64,000 bases of DNA, from assembly GCA_028673005.1 (NCBI GenBank), contig CM054116.1, positions 24,405,840 to 24,469,839 of the forward strand. Reading direction: 5' to 3'. Numbering within the stretch: the stretch's first letter is position 1; each line of letters begins with the position of its first letter. The notes under the pieces were generated by a model. The model had not been told where the DNA came from. It did no database searches and saw nothing but the letters and a program-made list of their open reading frames with translations. Position numbers and translations under genes: made by a program. Shown piece by piece: positions 48,201 through 57,234 of this stretch. This DNA comes from Tanypteryx hageni. Lineage: Eukaryota; Arthropoda; Insecta; Odonata; Petaluridae.

Positions 48201-51016
48201 ATATATTCTATCGACTGTTTATTATGATTATTTGATAAAAAAATAGTCGCCGCATGTCGATAAAGGATGCGGGAAAATTTTATTTATTTGGGCAAAATAT
48301 GGGATAAGAAATATTGTACACTATTAAGCAAAACAATAAAAATTAACCTGGTTTCATTACTTGGATTTATTCTCAAATCTTCCTCAATATCTTTTATCTT
48401 GACTTAAAAACCTGAGCAATGCCGGGTAATTTCAGCTAGTTACCTATATTGGGAAATTAGAATAAAGGTGCCAATCTCCAATTTTGCAGGTATTTGAGAA
48501 AAGGATACGGAATTAGGGCAGATGTGTCTGAACATATGCACAAGCTGCATTAAGACACAAATTCTCTCTTGAGAGCATGTGTTTTTGGCAGATCTCTTTC
48601 AGTGGAAAAAGAGCCACTGATGCAGCACATCCTGATCGCAAATAAGAGTGAGAATGGGCAACAGAGGCACATGGTTGATCCTCAAGAAATGAGTGTCTTG
48701 TATGCACGATTAATGAAAATTATAAAAGAAAAGTGGCCTACAAATGAAGGTATTTCTAACACTACCCATATAATCTTGGGAAAGATGCTAAGCTTGAAGA
48801 TATGATAAAAACAAAATCCATCATGTGAATAAATCCCAGACCGAGATTGGAGGGTACCATTTCTGTTTACTAAATTTTCTCCCATATAACACCTCAAAGA
48901 GTGTCTGAAGAGCATCTCAAGACAAGGCACATTTAGTTGAGCAAAACAGTAAAGGGAAAAGTTCTTTTGGCAGATATAGACTAAGTCAATTTACACATGG
49001 CAAAATTTTTTAAATTAACTTGTCAAGTGCCGCACTGAAAAATGTTAAAAAGTAAAAAGAACAATAATATGCTTATAAGGAAAAATGGATATGAAGAGAA
49101 TAAAATGGACAGACAAAATTAGAAATGATACAGATATAAATAATATAAGTATCTTCCAAAAAATTTATTTATTAAATCACTATCACAGCGAAACCTCTCA
49201 TATTTCAATAAATGATTTTCATGTAAGGTACTAAGTTTATTTTTATCTGTATCATGAGTTAACTCCACAAAGTGGAACCTGAATTAATTAATGAGAAAAT
49301 AAGAAATGAAGAGGTCCTACAAGGAATAAACAAAGAAAAAAACTGGTAAAATGTATAAAGCAAAGGGAAGTAAAGTGGAGAGGGTATATTCTAGGAAGAG
49401 GGTTCATAAGAGACTTACTAGAAGGGATGATGAAAGGCTGAAGGGGAAGTGGAAGAATGAAGGTCTTACACTGTGCGAGGATTAATAAGTATCAACAAAC
49501 GATGGAGGCAGTGGAGGACAGATCAGGTAGGAGGAGTTGTTTTGGAAATGGATCTCGAACAGTGGTTCTCAAGAGAAAAATATGTAATGATGATGTCTGT
49601 GGCCACCTGCCATGTTGTGGTGGCCACATTGTTAAATTTAGGGTCTAAGTGATATCTGGTATTCTAAGTAAGGCACCTAAGAAGTTTAACGTGATAAAAT
49701 AACAAATATTAATTTTAAAAAATGACACCACACTATTCAACTCAGTGTGCATATTGATTATTCCTATTTTTCTTTTAAATATAGTTTCACTAGTGGCCGC
49801 ATTTGAAAATCACTGATCTCGAAACTGTCAGAAATGAAAGAAGATGCTTACAAGAATTACGAAATATTCATATCTGAGATATCCTATCAATGGGCATTTA
49901 CATAAAAATAAAGTGCCACTTCTGCTAATTTGAAATATATTATGTTATTTGACAATTATAAATAATAAAAGTGGTGCTGAAATTAATGATGGTACCAAAA
50001 CTGTTTGGATATATAGTCTGTTCAGTATTTTTGTCCAAGTCAAGACAACAAACAATAATATTTTGTGGCTTTAAAATCTAGATAATCTGTATTGTTCCTG
50101 AAAGTTAATATTTATATTCTTTAGACTGTCAAATTAATTTTACAAAAAATGTCATAAACGTTCTTTAAATTTTCACTCCAATATAATACTTCAGAAAATG
50201 CATATGAGCAGCCACAATGCTTGGTCAACCCCAACTCAAACCTATACCAACTGTAGCCAAAAAGGGTCTGGTCATGCACTTGGATGCACCAATAACAGTC
50301 AGACACTCAAGTACTCGCTAAAACAATATAATTACTACAAGCACCATCTAAGGGAGAGGTAGCAGCAAATAAATCTATACAAGATATTTGAGTCAATCTT
50401 GCTTCCTTGCTTTGTGAAGAGATATTCTGCAGCACAAGATGACAAAGTGGAATTTGTTTGCTACGAAATAATTACTTATGCTCACCAATGCAGGCAAATA
50501 CTATGCAACACCGTAACTACAAATACTATGAGAGCGAGCATATGTGCGCTAACGTCCAAGCAAGTAAAATATATAGTTCATCCCAATTGGGAATTAAATA
50601 TGCCTTTGCGTTCCGCTGACCACTATTATAAACAGAATATTCGCGAAACCATCGAAAAGGACAACTGCTTAATATTTAAACCAAAACAATGTCGTATATA
50701 TATATATATTCTATTCACTGCGCATTAAACTCTTTAACCCTATATAAGCATAAACATTTATCACAAAAATTGACACTTACTGATATTTCAGGTTTTATTT
50801 GTTGAAAATTCTTCAAATTGAATTGTTGGAACCAAGACAAAAGCTCAGAAGGTATTACACAATGCATTTCCGCTGAACTCTCTTGCAAGTTGCTCAGTTC
50901 TTTCATTTTGTATAAAAGACGTAAACCACATTCCCATACTTCGTTCTTCGTTGCTGAGGAAATTTCCTTCTCGCTAAAGCCAAGTTTTTTGAGAAAATTA
51001 GGGTTTTTGCATCACG
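32761..51016 (-). CDS. Putative two-exon coiled-coil protein gene, unrecognised
   Basis: Two minus-strand exons fit one another: about 51016-50781, ending in a consensus GTAAGT donor in phase 0, and 33213-32761, starting in phase 0 after TATCTTTCAG and ending in a stop. From the first ATG in frame (50906) the join gives 192 residues. The exon 1 part has ELSNLQESSAEMHCV and LSWFQQFNLKNFQQI. Exon 2 has a CSKC pair and then about 130 residues of heptad-like helix (LTSRVEGLELEVGALQIL, LVSQLSGQLHDAQEKAED), ending SGSMKKAK. I do not recognise the family. Exon 1 stays open upstream of that ATG to a TGA near 51019; an acceptor CTTTAG at 50979-50974 could instead begin it. The intron is 17.6 kb and full of transposons. 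The link is inferred from phase and position. Confidence 0.55.
33214..33710. other. Intron sequence, unassigned
   Basis: No exon or element recognised. Confidence 0.35.
33711..34585 (+). pseudogene. Tigger/pogo 5' end and N-terminal transposase fragment
   Basis: An end-like string, CAGGCAACCCTCATTATAGTG, starts near 33720. ATG at 34410 opens MNQKRENSCAKDLSEKKQRK, then LSVKLEVI, two stops, and IESGEWQVDICKALKLARST. This is the CENP-B-type N-terminal helix-turn-helix of Tigger transposases. The element is cut at about 34585; a matching right end (GGTGCAGGACACGCTATAATG) reappears at 35819, so a repeat has inserted or replaced its middle. Confidence 0.75.
34605..35118 (+). repeat. Old interspersed repeat, copy B (uninterrupted)
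   Basis: Counterpart of 1208-2345 without the Penelope-like inserts, which proves where those inserts begin and end. Ends with GGTGGCCACATCAGATTTTT, directly followed by the next repeat. Confidence 0.75.
35119..35795 (+). repeat. Hairpin-headed repeat with internal duplication, second copy
   Basis: Starts with a 10-bp perfect hairpin, AGTGCTTTTC (35122-35131) / GAAAAGCACT (35141-35150). Body units start at 35269 and 35563, 294 bases apart, and match 14462 and 14754. The hairpin sequence differs from that of the 14.3 kb copy while the fold is kept. Confidence 0.75.
35860..36602 (+). pseudogene. LINE ORF2 C-terminus and 3' tail (Jockey/CR1-like)
   Basis: After the reverse transcriptase proper: TMVYVMHKLFMVYFFGVLLL (a degenerate VYYGIIFWG region), GYNAPCRPIF, NILPMPCVYILNLIIFM, then NLSDFECNSNFHNYSTRN. 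After a frame change come MGVKLFNHLPSFLKAPM and LLHKMYHSIDDFLDDKC and a stop. It finishes with GAATAAAGTATTACTATT and a short ATT tail at about 36602, a normal LINE 3' end. Frameshifted, inactive. Confidence 0.8.
36604..39178 (-). mobile_element. ZMYM/DUF4371-type hAT element, decayed
   Basis: The 5' end (right side) carries the terminal string CAGTGGCATAGCTTCAGGGG at 39178. It is followed by a GC-richer leader and the transposase. The left end abuts the LINE tail at 36602 and no matching terminal repeat was found, so the 3' end is lost or diverged. Confidence 0.75.
36684..38717 (-). pseudogene. hAT (ZMYM1-like) transposase, broken
   Basis: ATG at 38717-38715: MAVMNELESGDIIEYLL, then a stop and shift. 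TVWYEKYKWLTASAMTNTMC and DSKQHLKNIESLQ match the TTF-type zinc-finger region. 38052-37834: VGFYDVSKDKTAMGLSKII. A stretch with GQAGVQHL lies between. 37632-37192: KLPQACTMHWNLHSRAVSMI, DSDGQWDPETFNCAVGL. 36935-36684: the dimerisation domain LPITTASSERSMSTLKRIKN and LAIEKKLF. Many frame changes. Confidence 0.8.
39179..40040. other. Intron sequence between hAT and Helitron
   Basis: No exon. Sequence near 39740-39860 and 44330-44410 shares GAACC-rich text (ACCAGAACCGAACC-like), suggesting a further low-copy repeat. Confidence 0.35.
40041..40600 (-). mobile_element. Helitron 3' end with internal repeats (partial)
   Basis: The minus strand ends CCAGGGTATATCAGCTAGT-like: a GC hairpin (CCTGGCAACCCTGGG) then CTAG|T. 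Inside, 40205-40300 and 40385-40470 are two diverged copies of a unit with CATTATGA, TTTTTT/GGTTTCTAG and AACTTTCGATCA. The 5' end was not located. Confidence 0.6.
40905..42300 (+). pseudogene. ZMYM-type hAT transposase, decayed
   Basis: An end-like GC string (GGGCCAGCACGTGCATGGG) lies near 40915. Pieces in order: FQNEIINPFSEKIIEVIL, KVRYFSIILEYPGC, then DIRGQGYNNAANMRGKYNG and LQKRILDINPWAFFVPCASH (the second catalytic-Asp region and its usual follow-up), and at 41923-42153 VRFRRKARQFNYEHVDKQI. Many stops. The C-terminal dimerisation domain is not present. Confidence 0.8.
42301..43216. other. Intron sequence
   Basis: 42660-42722 contains a MITE end (GCGGGTATTTACGGTATTTT). Otherwise unassigned. 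Confidence 0.35.
43217..43512 (+). repeat. Hairpin-headed repeat with tRNA-like B box (plus copy)
   Basis: Opens TTTAGCCTACTTTCC with a near-perfect hairpin (43221-43229 / 43236-43244). Inside, AAGGATAG (43355-43362) and CTATCCTT (43405-43412) pair like an acceptor stem, next to a consensus box B GGTTCGATTCC (43389-43399) in a five-pair T-arm. Ends with AAATCCATCATGCAGGG. The unit is 58 bases, lacking a D-arm. Matches 23515-23225 in order. Confidence 0.65.
43513..44560. other. Intron sequence
   Basis: No exon. A G-rich run (GGGGGGGTGGGAGGGAGTGG, about 44250) is simple sequence. Confidence 0.35.
44570..45480 (-). pseudogene. LINE reverse-transcriptase C-terminus and tail
   Basis: Minus strand: NPIPTSYLYSNQVIP, SHKDLGVSFDSKLTFANHIN, a stop, then HAVKSVFTACVLSLLEYCSA (a typical LINE thumb region after the polymerase core), then SLPCNEQLLQFKHHL. 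The 3' UTR ends with AATGTAAAAGGCCAAGTCGG and CTTAATAAATAAACATGAC. 5'-truncated, with a frame change near 45010 (the C-terminal end is read in another frame). Confidence 0.75.
45481..46364. other. Intron sequence
   Basis: Nothing recognised apart from a short TA run at 46147-46162. Confidence 0.35.
46365..48439 (+). mobile_element. Non-autonomous Helitron, complete ends
   Basis: 5' end TCTCTACTATAAATATTTTG followed by ATTTGTTTGTTTGAGG and AACTACGGAACGC, the usual start of arthropod Helitrons. 3' end ACCTGAGCAATGCCGGGT (imperfect hairpin), TTTCAGCTAG. It is inserted between A (46364) and T (48440), the expected Helitron target, with no duplication. No Rep/helicase coding. The interior holds a long two-copy tandem repeat. 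Replicates by rolling circle in trans, from knowledge of the family. Confidence 0.8.
46880..48234. repeat. Long tandem duplication inside the Helitron
   Basis: About 515 bases at 46880-47394 recur at 47718-48234 (period 838), with perhaps 75-80 percent identity by eye. Shared strings include ACATTTGTATGGAT, TTTGACTTTAAAATATT and AAAATCAGCCTTTG. The divergence suggests the duplication existed in the master element. Confidence 0.8.
48441..49079. other. Intron sequence with an open frame of unknown origin
   Basis: 48569-48805 on the plus strand encodes LMQHILIANKSENGQQRHMV-type text after a possible acceptor (TTTCAG at 48597-48602). No family recognised and no partner exon, so not called as a gene. 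Confidence 0.3.
49080..49545 (+). pseudogene. LINE ORF2 C-terminal tail fragment
   Basis: RRIKWTDKIRND, then after decay KQREVKWRGYILGRGFIRDL, LLEGMMKG and YQQTMEAVEDRSGRRS. This is the extreme C-terminus of an arthropod LINE (R.R.WIGHVLR...LLEG..GKR). Frames change at least twice. Confidence 0.65.
49552..49823. mobile_element. hAT MITE with perfect 8-bp target duplication
   Basis: Element 49560-49815 (256 bp): CAGTGGTTCTCAAGAG ... CATTTGAAAATCACTG. The duplication ATCTCGAA lies at 49552-49559 and 49816-49823. It landed at the end of the LINE tail. Confidence 0.9.
49824..50780. other. Intron sequence near the upstream exon
   Basis: No further exon recognised. A TA run lies at 50696-50710. 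Confidence 0.35.
50781..51016 (-). CDS. Coiled-coil gene, upstream exon
   Basis: Open from about 51016 to the GTAAGT donor. Includes FLKKLGFSEKEISSATKNEV, then WECGLRLLYKMKELSNLQES and LSWFQQFNLKNFQQIKPEIS. Codon content looks protein-like. The start is unresolved: ATG at 50906, or a spliced 5' end. Confidence 0.5.
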
Positions 51017-52758
51017 CTAATTGCACTCAGCATTAAAAAAATCACTCGGTATCTTATCAATAAAACATTAAATAAATATTCAACATGGATTTTAAAATAA
51101 ATAAATACTCCCACAAAGAAATTTTTAAAAAAGATTGTTTCTTAACATTTAAAAATGCCTTAAATGAAATGATGTATAAGTGCAGGAATTCTGTATATCA
51201 TTAAATATGTATAGCAAAACAAGGGAGCCACAAAAGCATTAGTCTCACACAAAAATTAATTCAAATAGAAAGAGCTACTACTACCTTTCCATAGACTCCA
51301 TTAAAAGCTCAAATTACTATGACAGAGCGACTGAAATGAAATAATTTTGAAATCTCAAAAAATTCACAATAACGCTGCACACAGTTACAATTATTTTTAT
51401 CAAACAATGCAAATTTTCAATCAAACGCCAGAAATAAAACTTATCAGCATGTTAACCACAGTTAACTAGAAAGATTCGCGAGTAAACTAATCCTCCCATT
51501 AGATAACACTACGCTTAATTCTCTTTCACAGCTAACGAATAATTGGCGGGAGCAGCGAGAGTTCATAATATACATCTGTCTGTGAAGTTATATACGATCT
51601 ATACGATATATCGATAGTCGGAATGACCAACAACTGAGTTTAACTTGTCGAAAATTTATTTATTGCAAATTATGCAAAAAATACGCCATTAAGATGCGTA
51701 TAACTAATTAGGTAATTTGAAATATACCGTATTTTATACAAATCAACCATTTAAACGACAAATAACGGTATAGAGACGTGATAAAAGATACATTTCACGT
51801 TTATTCCCATTCCTCATCAATCAACAGTCGAGAAAAATGAACAGCGCTGGAGATCAGTAATAAAAGTTAATACACAGCAGATATTTAAAGATCTATTTAT
51901 GTGCGTCACTAAAGCCTTTCAGGTGTCAATTTGTTTTATTTTAACATCCAAAACAATAAAATTACGCAATTGATTTTAGTTACGACTTGTGAAGAAATGG
52001 AAGAAGCTAGGAAGCTAGCATTAATAGGTTTGATTGACCATAGATTTCTACGTATTTTGATATATAATAATATAAATCTACCCAATTTAGAATATCCAAT
52101 ATTTGTTATTAACATTATGCCAGCGAAAAATCGAGGCCAGTCATTCTAGTTAATGTTCGCAAACACCTCCCCCACCCTTTCTCTCTCTGTCCCTCCATCC
52201 CTCTCCCACCCTTCCTCCCTCTCCCACCCTCCCTAAATACGGTACAATTTTGAGATCATTCTTTTAAATCCCAGGTATATTACAATCGTGGAAAAATGAA
52301 ATGATCGCATCAATTGTTTTGAGCACCATGCACCACACTTGAGAGGAGGATGTGCCAAAAGTGGCACATGCAGCATAGGTTGGGCACCACTGCTTTAACT
52401 GATTGTTAAACCAGACAGGAAATTGGGGACTTTTGTGCTGTATTCATGAAACAAATAATGATATGCTTCAGAATAATATCATAAAACAGTGGCAATTTAA
52501 TTGCTGTATTTTTCGAGCTATAAGGCACACTTTTTTCCATAAAAATGACTCCCAAAATTAGCCTGCATCTTATAAGACTGAAGATAAAATTATTACTGTC
52601 TTCAGTACTACACTCACAAATCCACTGCTTCCCAAAGTGGAAGAATTGGCATTCGATGTAAAAACATTAAAATATACATTATTAATCAATAATAGCAAAA
52701 AATTATTAATGTATACATTAAAATTGATGCAATATGAATACTGACATTACATTTTCAT
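51017..52758. other. Intergenic DNA with possible promoter of the coiled-coil gene
   Basis: AT-rich. Around 51530-51560 the sequence is locally richer in G and C (TTGGCGGGAGCAGCGAGAG), a plausible start region for the minus-strand gene. 52340-52394 is a hAT MITE end (CAGTGGTGCCCAACCTATG on the minus strand). 52500-52580 is a Tigger-MITE fragment. Confidence 0.4.
52165..52240. repeat. Pyrimidine tract
   Basis: Nearly pure C/T on the plus strand, with CTCCCACCCT recurring three times. Simple sequence that could adopt triplex structure. Confidence 0.7.
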
Positions 52759-55700
52759 CAGAGGCGTATATTCAGGGTGTGCTAGGTGTGCGGTGCACAC
52801 CCAGGGATTCGCAATGTCACAGATATTATATTTTTGCATTTATTCCTGTTAAAGACTCCCCTAATCGTTTTCTGGCTTCGCGTGATTCCTAAAATCAAAT
52901 CCAATACACAATGTTTCATGAAGAGGAGAAGTTTCGGCGCGTAAACATTGTATCACATTCACGTTAATAGCCCGGGTGTGCCGTAAGAAATACGGATAGC
53001 TTTGAGCCCTTTAAACATACGTACAGATGGCGCAGCGGGTCAAATTCTTAGCCACCTTGTGGATTTAAACCGTCCAGAAGGCGTGGCAGGGTGTTCGCTG
53101 AGACAACAGCACACAGAAGTAGTTAGCGGTTGTGATTGGCTATTGTGTGAAGCAATCCAATTCAACGTTGTTACTTGTCATGAGATGCTGTTTTTGTTTT
53201 CTGAGTTTCGTCTGTTTTGCGTGCGTGGGGTAAAGTGTGAACCGACGTGTTTATGACACCGATTTAGACAAGTTTTTAACATATATTTATAATTTTTTAG
53301 ATATAATTTATAACTTTTTGCCCATATTTACAATGGTAAACAGTGTTGAGGATGTACTGAATGCCCCGTTTTCTGCCAGAGCTTTTGCGGATTGTATGAA
53401 CATAGTCGAAGAAGGTAAGCCTCGTCCTCCTCTTCCAAATTTGCTGTGCAAGCACAAAGATGCAAAAACTGAGTACATGAGACATTTCTCTGTTTCACAA
53501 TACGATTCAGTAGAATGGTTAACTGGATGTGAAGTGCTGTCAAGACTTTTTTGTTGGCCTTGTTTATTATTCTCCAAAGAGAAAGGTGTTTGGAATAAGC
53601 ACGGGTATTCCGATCTTAATCATTTAGCTGCAGCAATGCAAAAACATGAGCGCTCCCAGCCACATGTTCAGTCATTTATAAATCTTAAGATGTTTGGAAA
53701 ACAAAGAATTGACACTCTCATTGACAGCCAAAGAAAAATTGAAATTAGTCGTCATAATGAACAAGTAAAGAAAAATAGAGACGTTTTAAAAAGATTAATT
53801 GATGCTGTATGTTATTTGGCTAAGAAAGAGCTTCCTTTGAGAGGTCATGATAAGTCTGAAGATTCAGCCAACCGAAGGAATTATATAGAATTTTTAAATG
53901 TGCTCCGTGAGTATGATCCTCTTTTAGACAGTCATTTAAAGGCATCGACTGTATTTCGAGGAACTTCTCCCACAGTACAAAATGATATCATTAACGCTAT
54001 ATCTGATGTAGTTAAAGATGCTATAAAGAAAGAAATTTCTTCCGCTACATTTGTGGCCGTTCTTCTGGATGAAACTTCTGATGTAATGTCGAAATCGCAG
54101 CTATCAACTGTTTTCCGTTTTGTCCATAATGGGCAAACACACGAAAGGTTTATCGGATTTACAGACGTAAGTGATGATAGAACGTCTAGTGGTCTTTTTA
54201 AACAAGTTGCAAACAGAGTTGAGGAATTTAATATTAAGGACAAGTTGGTCGGCCAAACCTATGATGGTGCCTGTGCAATGAGTGGACATATTAATGGGTT
54301 GCAGAGTAAAGTTATCGAGGCCTATCCTTTAGCAATATTTACGCATTGCTACGCTCACGTTTTGAACTTAGTTCTGAAGCAAAGCCTCTCGAATATCAAG
54401 GAATGTTTTTCCAAACTATCAGTGGATTGGCAGCGTATTTTTCTAAATCATCGAAAAGAGTAAATGCTTTGCAAGATTTTGTTGCTAAAAAATTACCCTC
54501 CATCGCACCAACCAGATAGAACTTTACTTCCCGTTTATCAAACACAGTAAAACGCCACAGAAGTCAACTTATTGAATTTTTTGAACACATTGTGGAGAAT
54601 TCTGGGGAATGGGACGTGGATGCTGTAATCAAAGCTCGTGGTTTTCTGTATTTCTTGCAAGATTATCAAACAATTTTTTTGCTAGAATTTTTTTCTGTTC
54701 TGTTTGGCTATATTGATGTTTTGAATAATGTATTGCAAACATCATCCTATGACATATTGCACTGTTGTAAAAAAGTGCATGATACTATGAAACAGCTTAG
54801 GAATGACAAGGATTTGATGATATTTGGGTTTCTGCAAAGGAAAAGCATACGGTTGAGTCGTCGAAGCCTAAAAGACGAAAAGGATCTATAGAAGAGGAGA
54901 AGAGCGCGTGCCTTCGATTATACCAGAGAATAGTCGACTGCTTGTGCCTGGAGATGGAAGAAAGATACTCTTCACTTTCGAAACTTGAGTTTTTTTCAAC
55001 TCCTTTGTAGCGAAAGATATGATCAGTATGCGAAAACTTTTCCTGATGGTATTCTAGAAAAATTAAAGGATTTCTACGGACCGGTTTTTGACTACGTTCG
55101 CCTAAAAAATGAACTAAAAGTGCTCTTTTCTTCTGATGAATTTGCGAGGAAACCAGTGCATCACCTATTAAAATTCATGCAAGAAAATCAGCTTCAGGTT
55201 GCATTCAAGGAGATTTATAAATTAGCGGAACTTATCATGACGATTCCGAGTTCTACTGCTACAGTCGAGCGTTCTTTTTCGGCTACGAAGAGAATACATA
55301 CGTGTTATAGAGGAACACAAACGCAGGAAAGGTTATGCGGCCTAAGTTCACTCGCCATTGAAAAGACATTGCTGGCGGAACTGAAGAAAAGACCTTCATT
55401 TTATGATGATGTGCTAACAAAATTCCTAAGGCAAAACAGGAGATTGGAACTGGTGTATAAATAAGTAAGTAAAATGAGTTTTTAAGCCTTTCTTTGATTC
55501 AATCCGGAAAATAATATTTTCCCAAGTGATTACTTTTTCAGATTTCTGTGCGTATTATATGGTTGTACATATTTAAAAATCGTAACAAAATACAGATAAT
55601 TCGTACCTCACTCTAGTATCTTCTCACAACGAAGCGTTAACCATTCTCACATAAACGGCGCGCGTGATGCATAGCTCAAGTCTATTTGACGGGGAACCTT

Positions 55701-55962
55701 TGTGTTGTCCATAATTATGGATTGTATAGTTAAAATCATATCAGTTAGTAAATTAAAGTATTAAAAATTATTCTAAGATTAATTGCATTAGACCAATTAA
55801 GAAGAGCGCTGCTGCGCTATGCTCTCTTGAAACTTTCACACGTCGATAAAAATGCAATCGTACGTTCAAATTAACACGTGAATTTTGTAGCGCGGGTTGC
55901 ATAACCCCCCCCCCCTCCCCAATAAAAGCACACCCAACCTAAATGGGCACGCGACGCCACTG
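52759..55962 (+). mobile_element. ZMYM/DUF4371-type hAT transposon, best-preserved copy
   Basis: Left end CAGAGGCGTATATTCAGGG and right end, as reverse complement, CAGTGGCGTCGCGTGCCC. These are inverted with a shared CAG.GGCGT core. A 5' leader of about 570 bases is GC-richer than its surroundings. Flanking octamers (ATTTTCAT left, ATGTGGGC right) do not match, so one border may have been rearranged, or the two ends may belong to different insertions. The right border touches LINE sequence directly. Confidence 0.75.
53333..55464 (+). pseudogene. hAT (ZMYM1-like) transposase, lightly damaged
   Basis: ATG at 53333 after a non-coding leader. The first 377 codons are uninterrupted: a TTF-type zinc-finger region (VEWLTGCEVLSRLFCWPCLL, KHERSQPHVQSFINL), DUF4371 with VAVLLDETSDVMSKSQLS and FIGFTDVSDDRTSSGLF, then GQTYDGACAMSGHINGLQSK and AIFTHCYAHVLNLVLKQSL. 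A one-base shift near 54410 moves reading to ISGLAAYFSKSSKRVNALQD. There TAG replaces the usual Trp in PTRWNFTSRL. Two more shifts occur near 54870 and 54990. The end has IPSSTATVERSFSATKRI and LSSLAIEKTLL (dimerisation). About four lesions, so this is a recent death. Confidence 0.88.
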
Positions 55963-56743
55963 ATGTGGGCATAATAAACTGCAAGAAGGATACTAGCTGT
56001 CACTTTGTCATATAAGGATATTATAATGAAAATAGCGGTCACAGTTTTCTTAGAGATTGATCCAGTGCGATGGATCCAATCAAGGGTATCTGAAATGTGC
56101 ATACCAAGAAAATTTGTGTAGGAATCTTTTAAGATAGGATGGCCATTTATGGGTTGCAGATAGCGGTGTTTGGTATCCTTGGTATGAACGATATTGTAGA
56201 AAATTTGTTTTAGATAGGTTGAGTAATAAGGTGTTGGTTTCTGACCATCTTTGAATTTTGTTTGTTGCAATGGAAATATCAGAGTTTAGTTGCTCCAGTG
56301 TTGAGGCTGTTATATGTTGAGAAATATCATTGGTAAAGATGATTTCAGTAGAGTTGACTGGATTTGGTTCAGGGCGGCATATATTGTTCACATACAAAAG
56401 GAAAAGTGATGGCCTAAGGGCAGTTCCTTGTGCAATTTCGTGATTAGATATTGATTGGAAAGAGTTGATTAAAATTTTCCAAATATACAAATAATAGGGA
56501 AGTCTAACTATTTGTGGTCGAGATGAGATAAAGGATTATATCCATGATAATGCTGACCCTCTGATGACCAAGGAATTCATTTTTAATATAGTATTTGATG
56601 ATCAAATGAGAGCCAAAGGCTTGTTTAAAATCATAAAATTTACCTGCCAATATCAATACCGTATTGAATGCAATCCCAAATTTCAGCTTGCGAAAAACCG
56701 CGGTCGTCTTTAATTCGAGTGCGAAATCGTATACTGTAAACAT
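55963..56743 (-). pseudogene. LINE reverse-transcriptase fragment
   Basis: Minus strand from 56743: LILAGKFYDFKQAFGSHLII (from FLDFSKAFD). 56490: GTALRPSLFLLYVNNIC (from GVPQGS.LGPLLFLLYVND) and IIFTNDISQHI, where the catalytic FADD pair reads FTND. 56270: LKDSYTNFLGMHISDTLDW and TASILLAVYYAHI, at which point it stops against the hAT end. Catalytic residues are lost; inactive. Confidence 0.8.
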
Positions 56744-56940
56744 ACCGCGGTCAATCGATCGCGCGTCAATTCGTCATACTTCGATTCGCTGCGCATTAAT
56801 TCCTCACACGTAAATAGTCGTCACGCATCAATAGATCGCACGACAAACTCATCGTGCATCAATGCATCGCTAGACAAATTTGTCGCGTGACAATTTCATT
56901 GCGAAACAAATTCGTCGCGAGACAAATTGGAAGGCGATAC
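56744..56940. repeat. CpG-rich array of ~16-bp degenerate units
   Basis: About ten units on the theme CGACAAATTCGTCGCG, e.g. GCGTCAATTCGTCATAC, CGTCACGCATCAATAG, TTGTCGCGTGACAATTT and ATTCGTCGCGAGACAAATT. Each is roughly self-complementary. Unusually CpG-dense for this window. Confidence 0.65.
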
Positions 56941-57234
56941 ACAATGACTGGTGTACGGCAGGGGGATACGCTTTTTGTTGGGCGTCACCCCTTTCCATAC
57001 GCCATCCAATGTGTTTCGCGTATTTCTGGCATTATCAAAATATAAAGAAAAATTATTTTGTGTAAAAATGAATAATATGACATAATTAGTTCTACTGTCT
57101 AAGACGCAAAAAAAAAGATTTATTATGAAAATTTTACATAGACATTGACGAAACTATAGCTATGAGTATCTGTAAAACACTACACTGGTAAACGATGTCA
57201 ATAGAGTATTTTTTAAATAGCTTCAGCTACAAGG
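56941..57234. other. Unassigned intergenic DNA
   Basis: No element or exon recognised. May be the 5' part of the Tigger fragment that follows. Confidence 0.3.

Noticed and set aside
48682..48930. 82-codon minus-strand frame as another exon of the coiled-coil gene
   Set aside because: No consensus donor/acceptor pair and composition unlike the two accepted exons.
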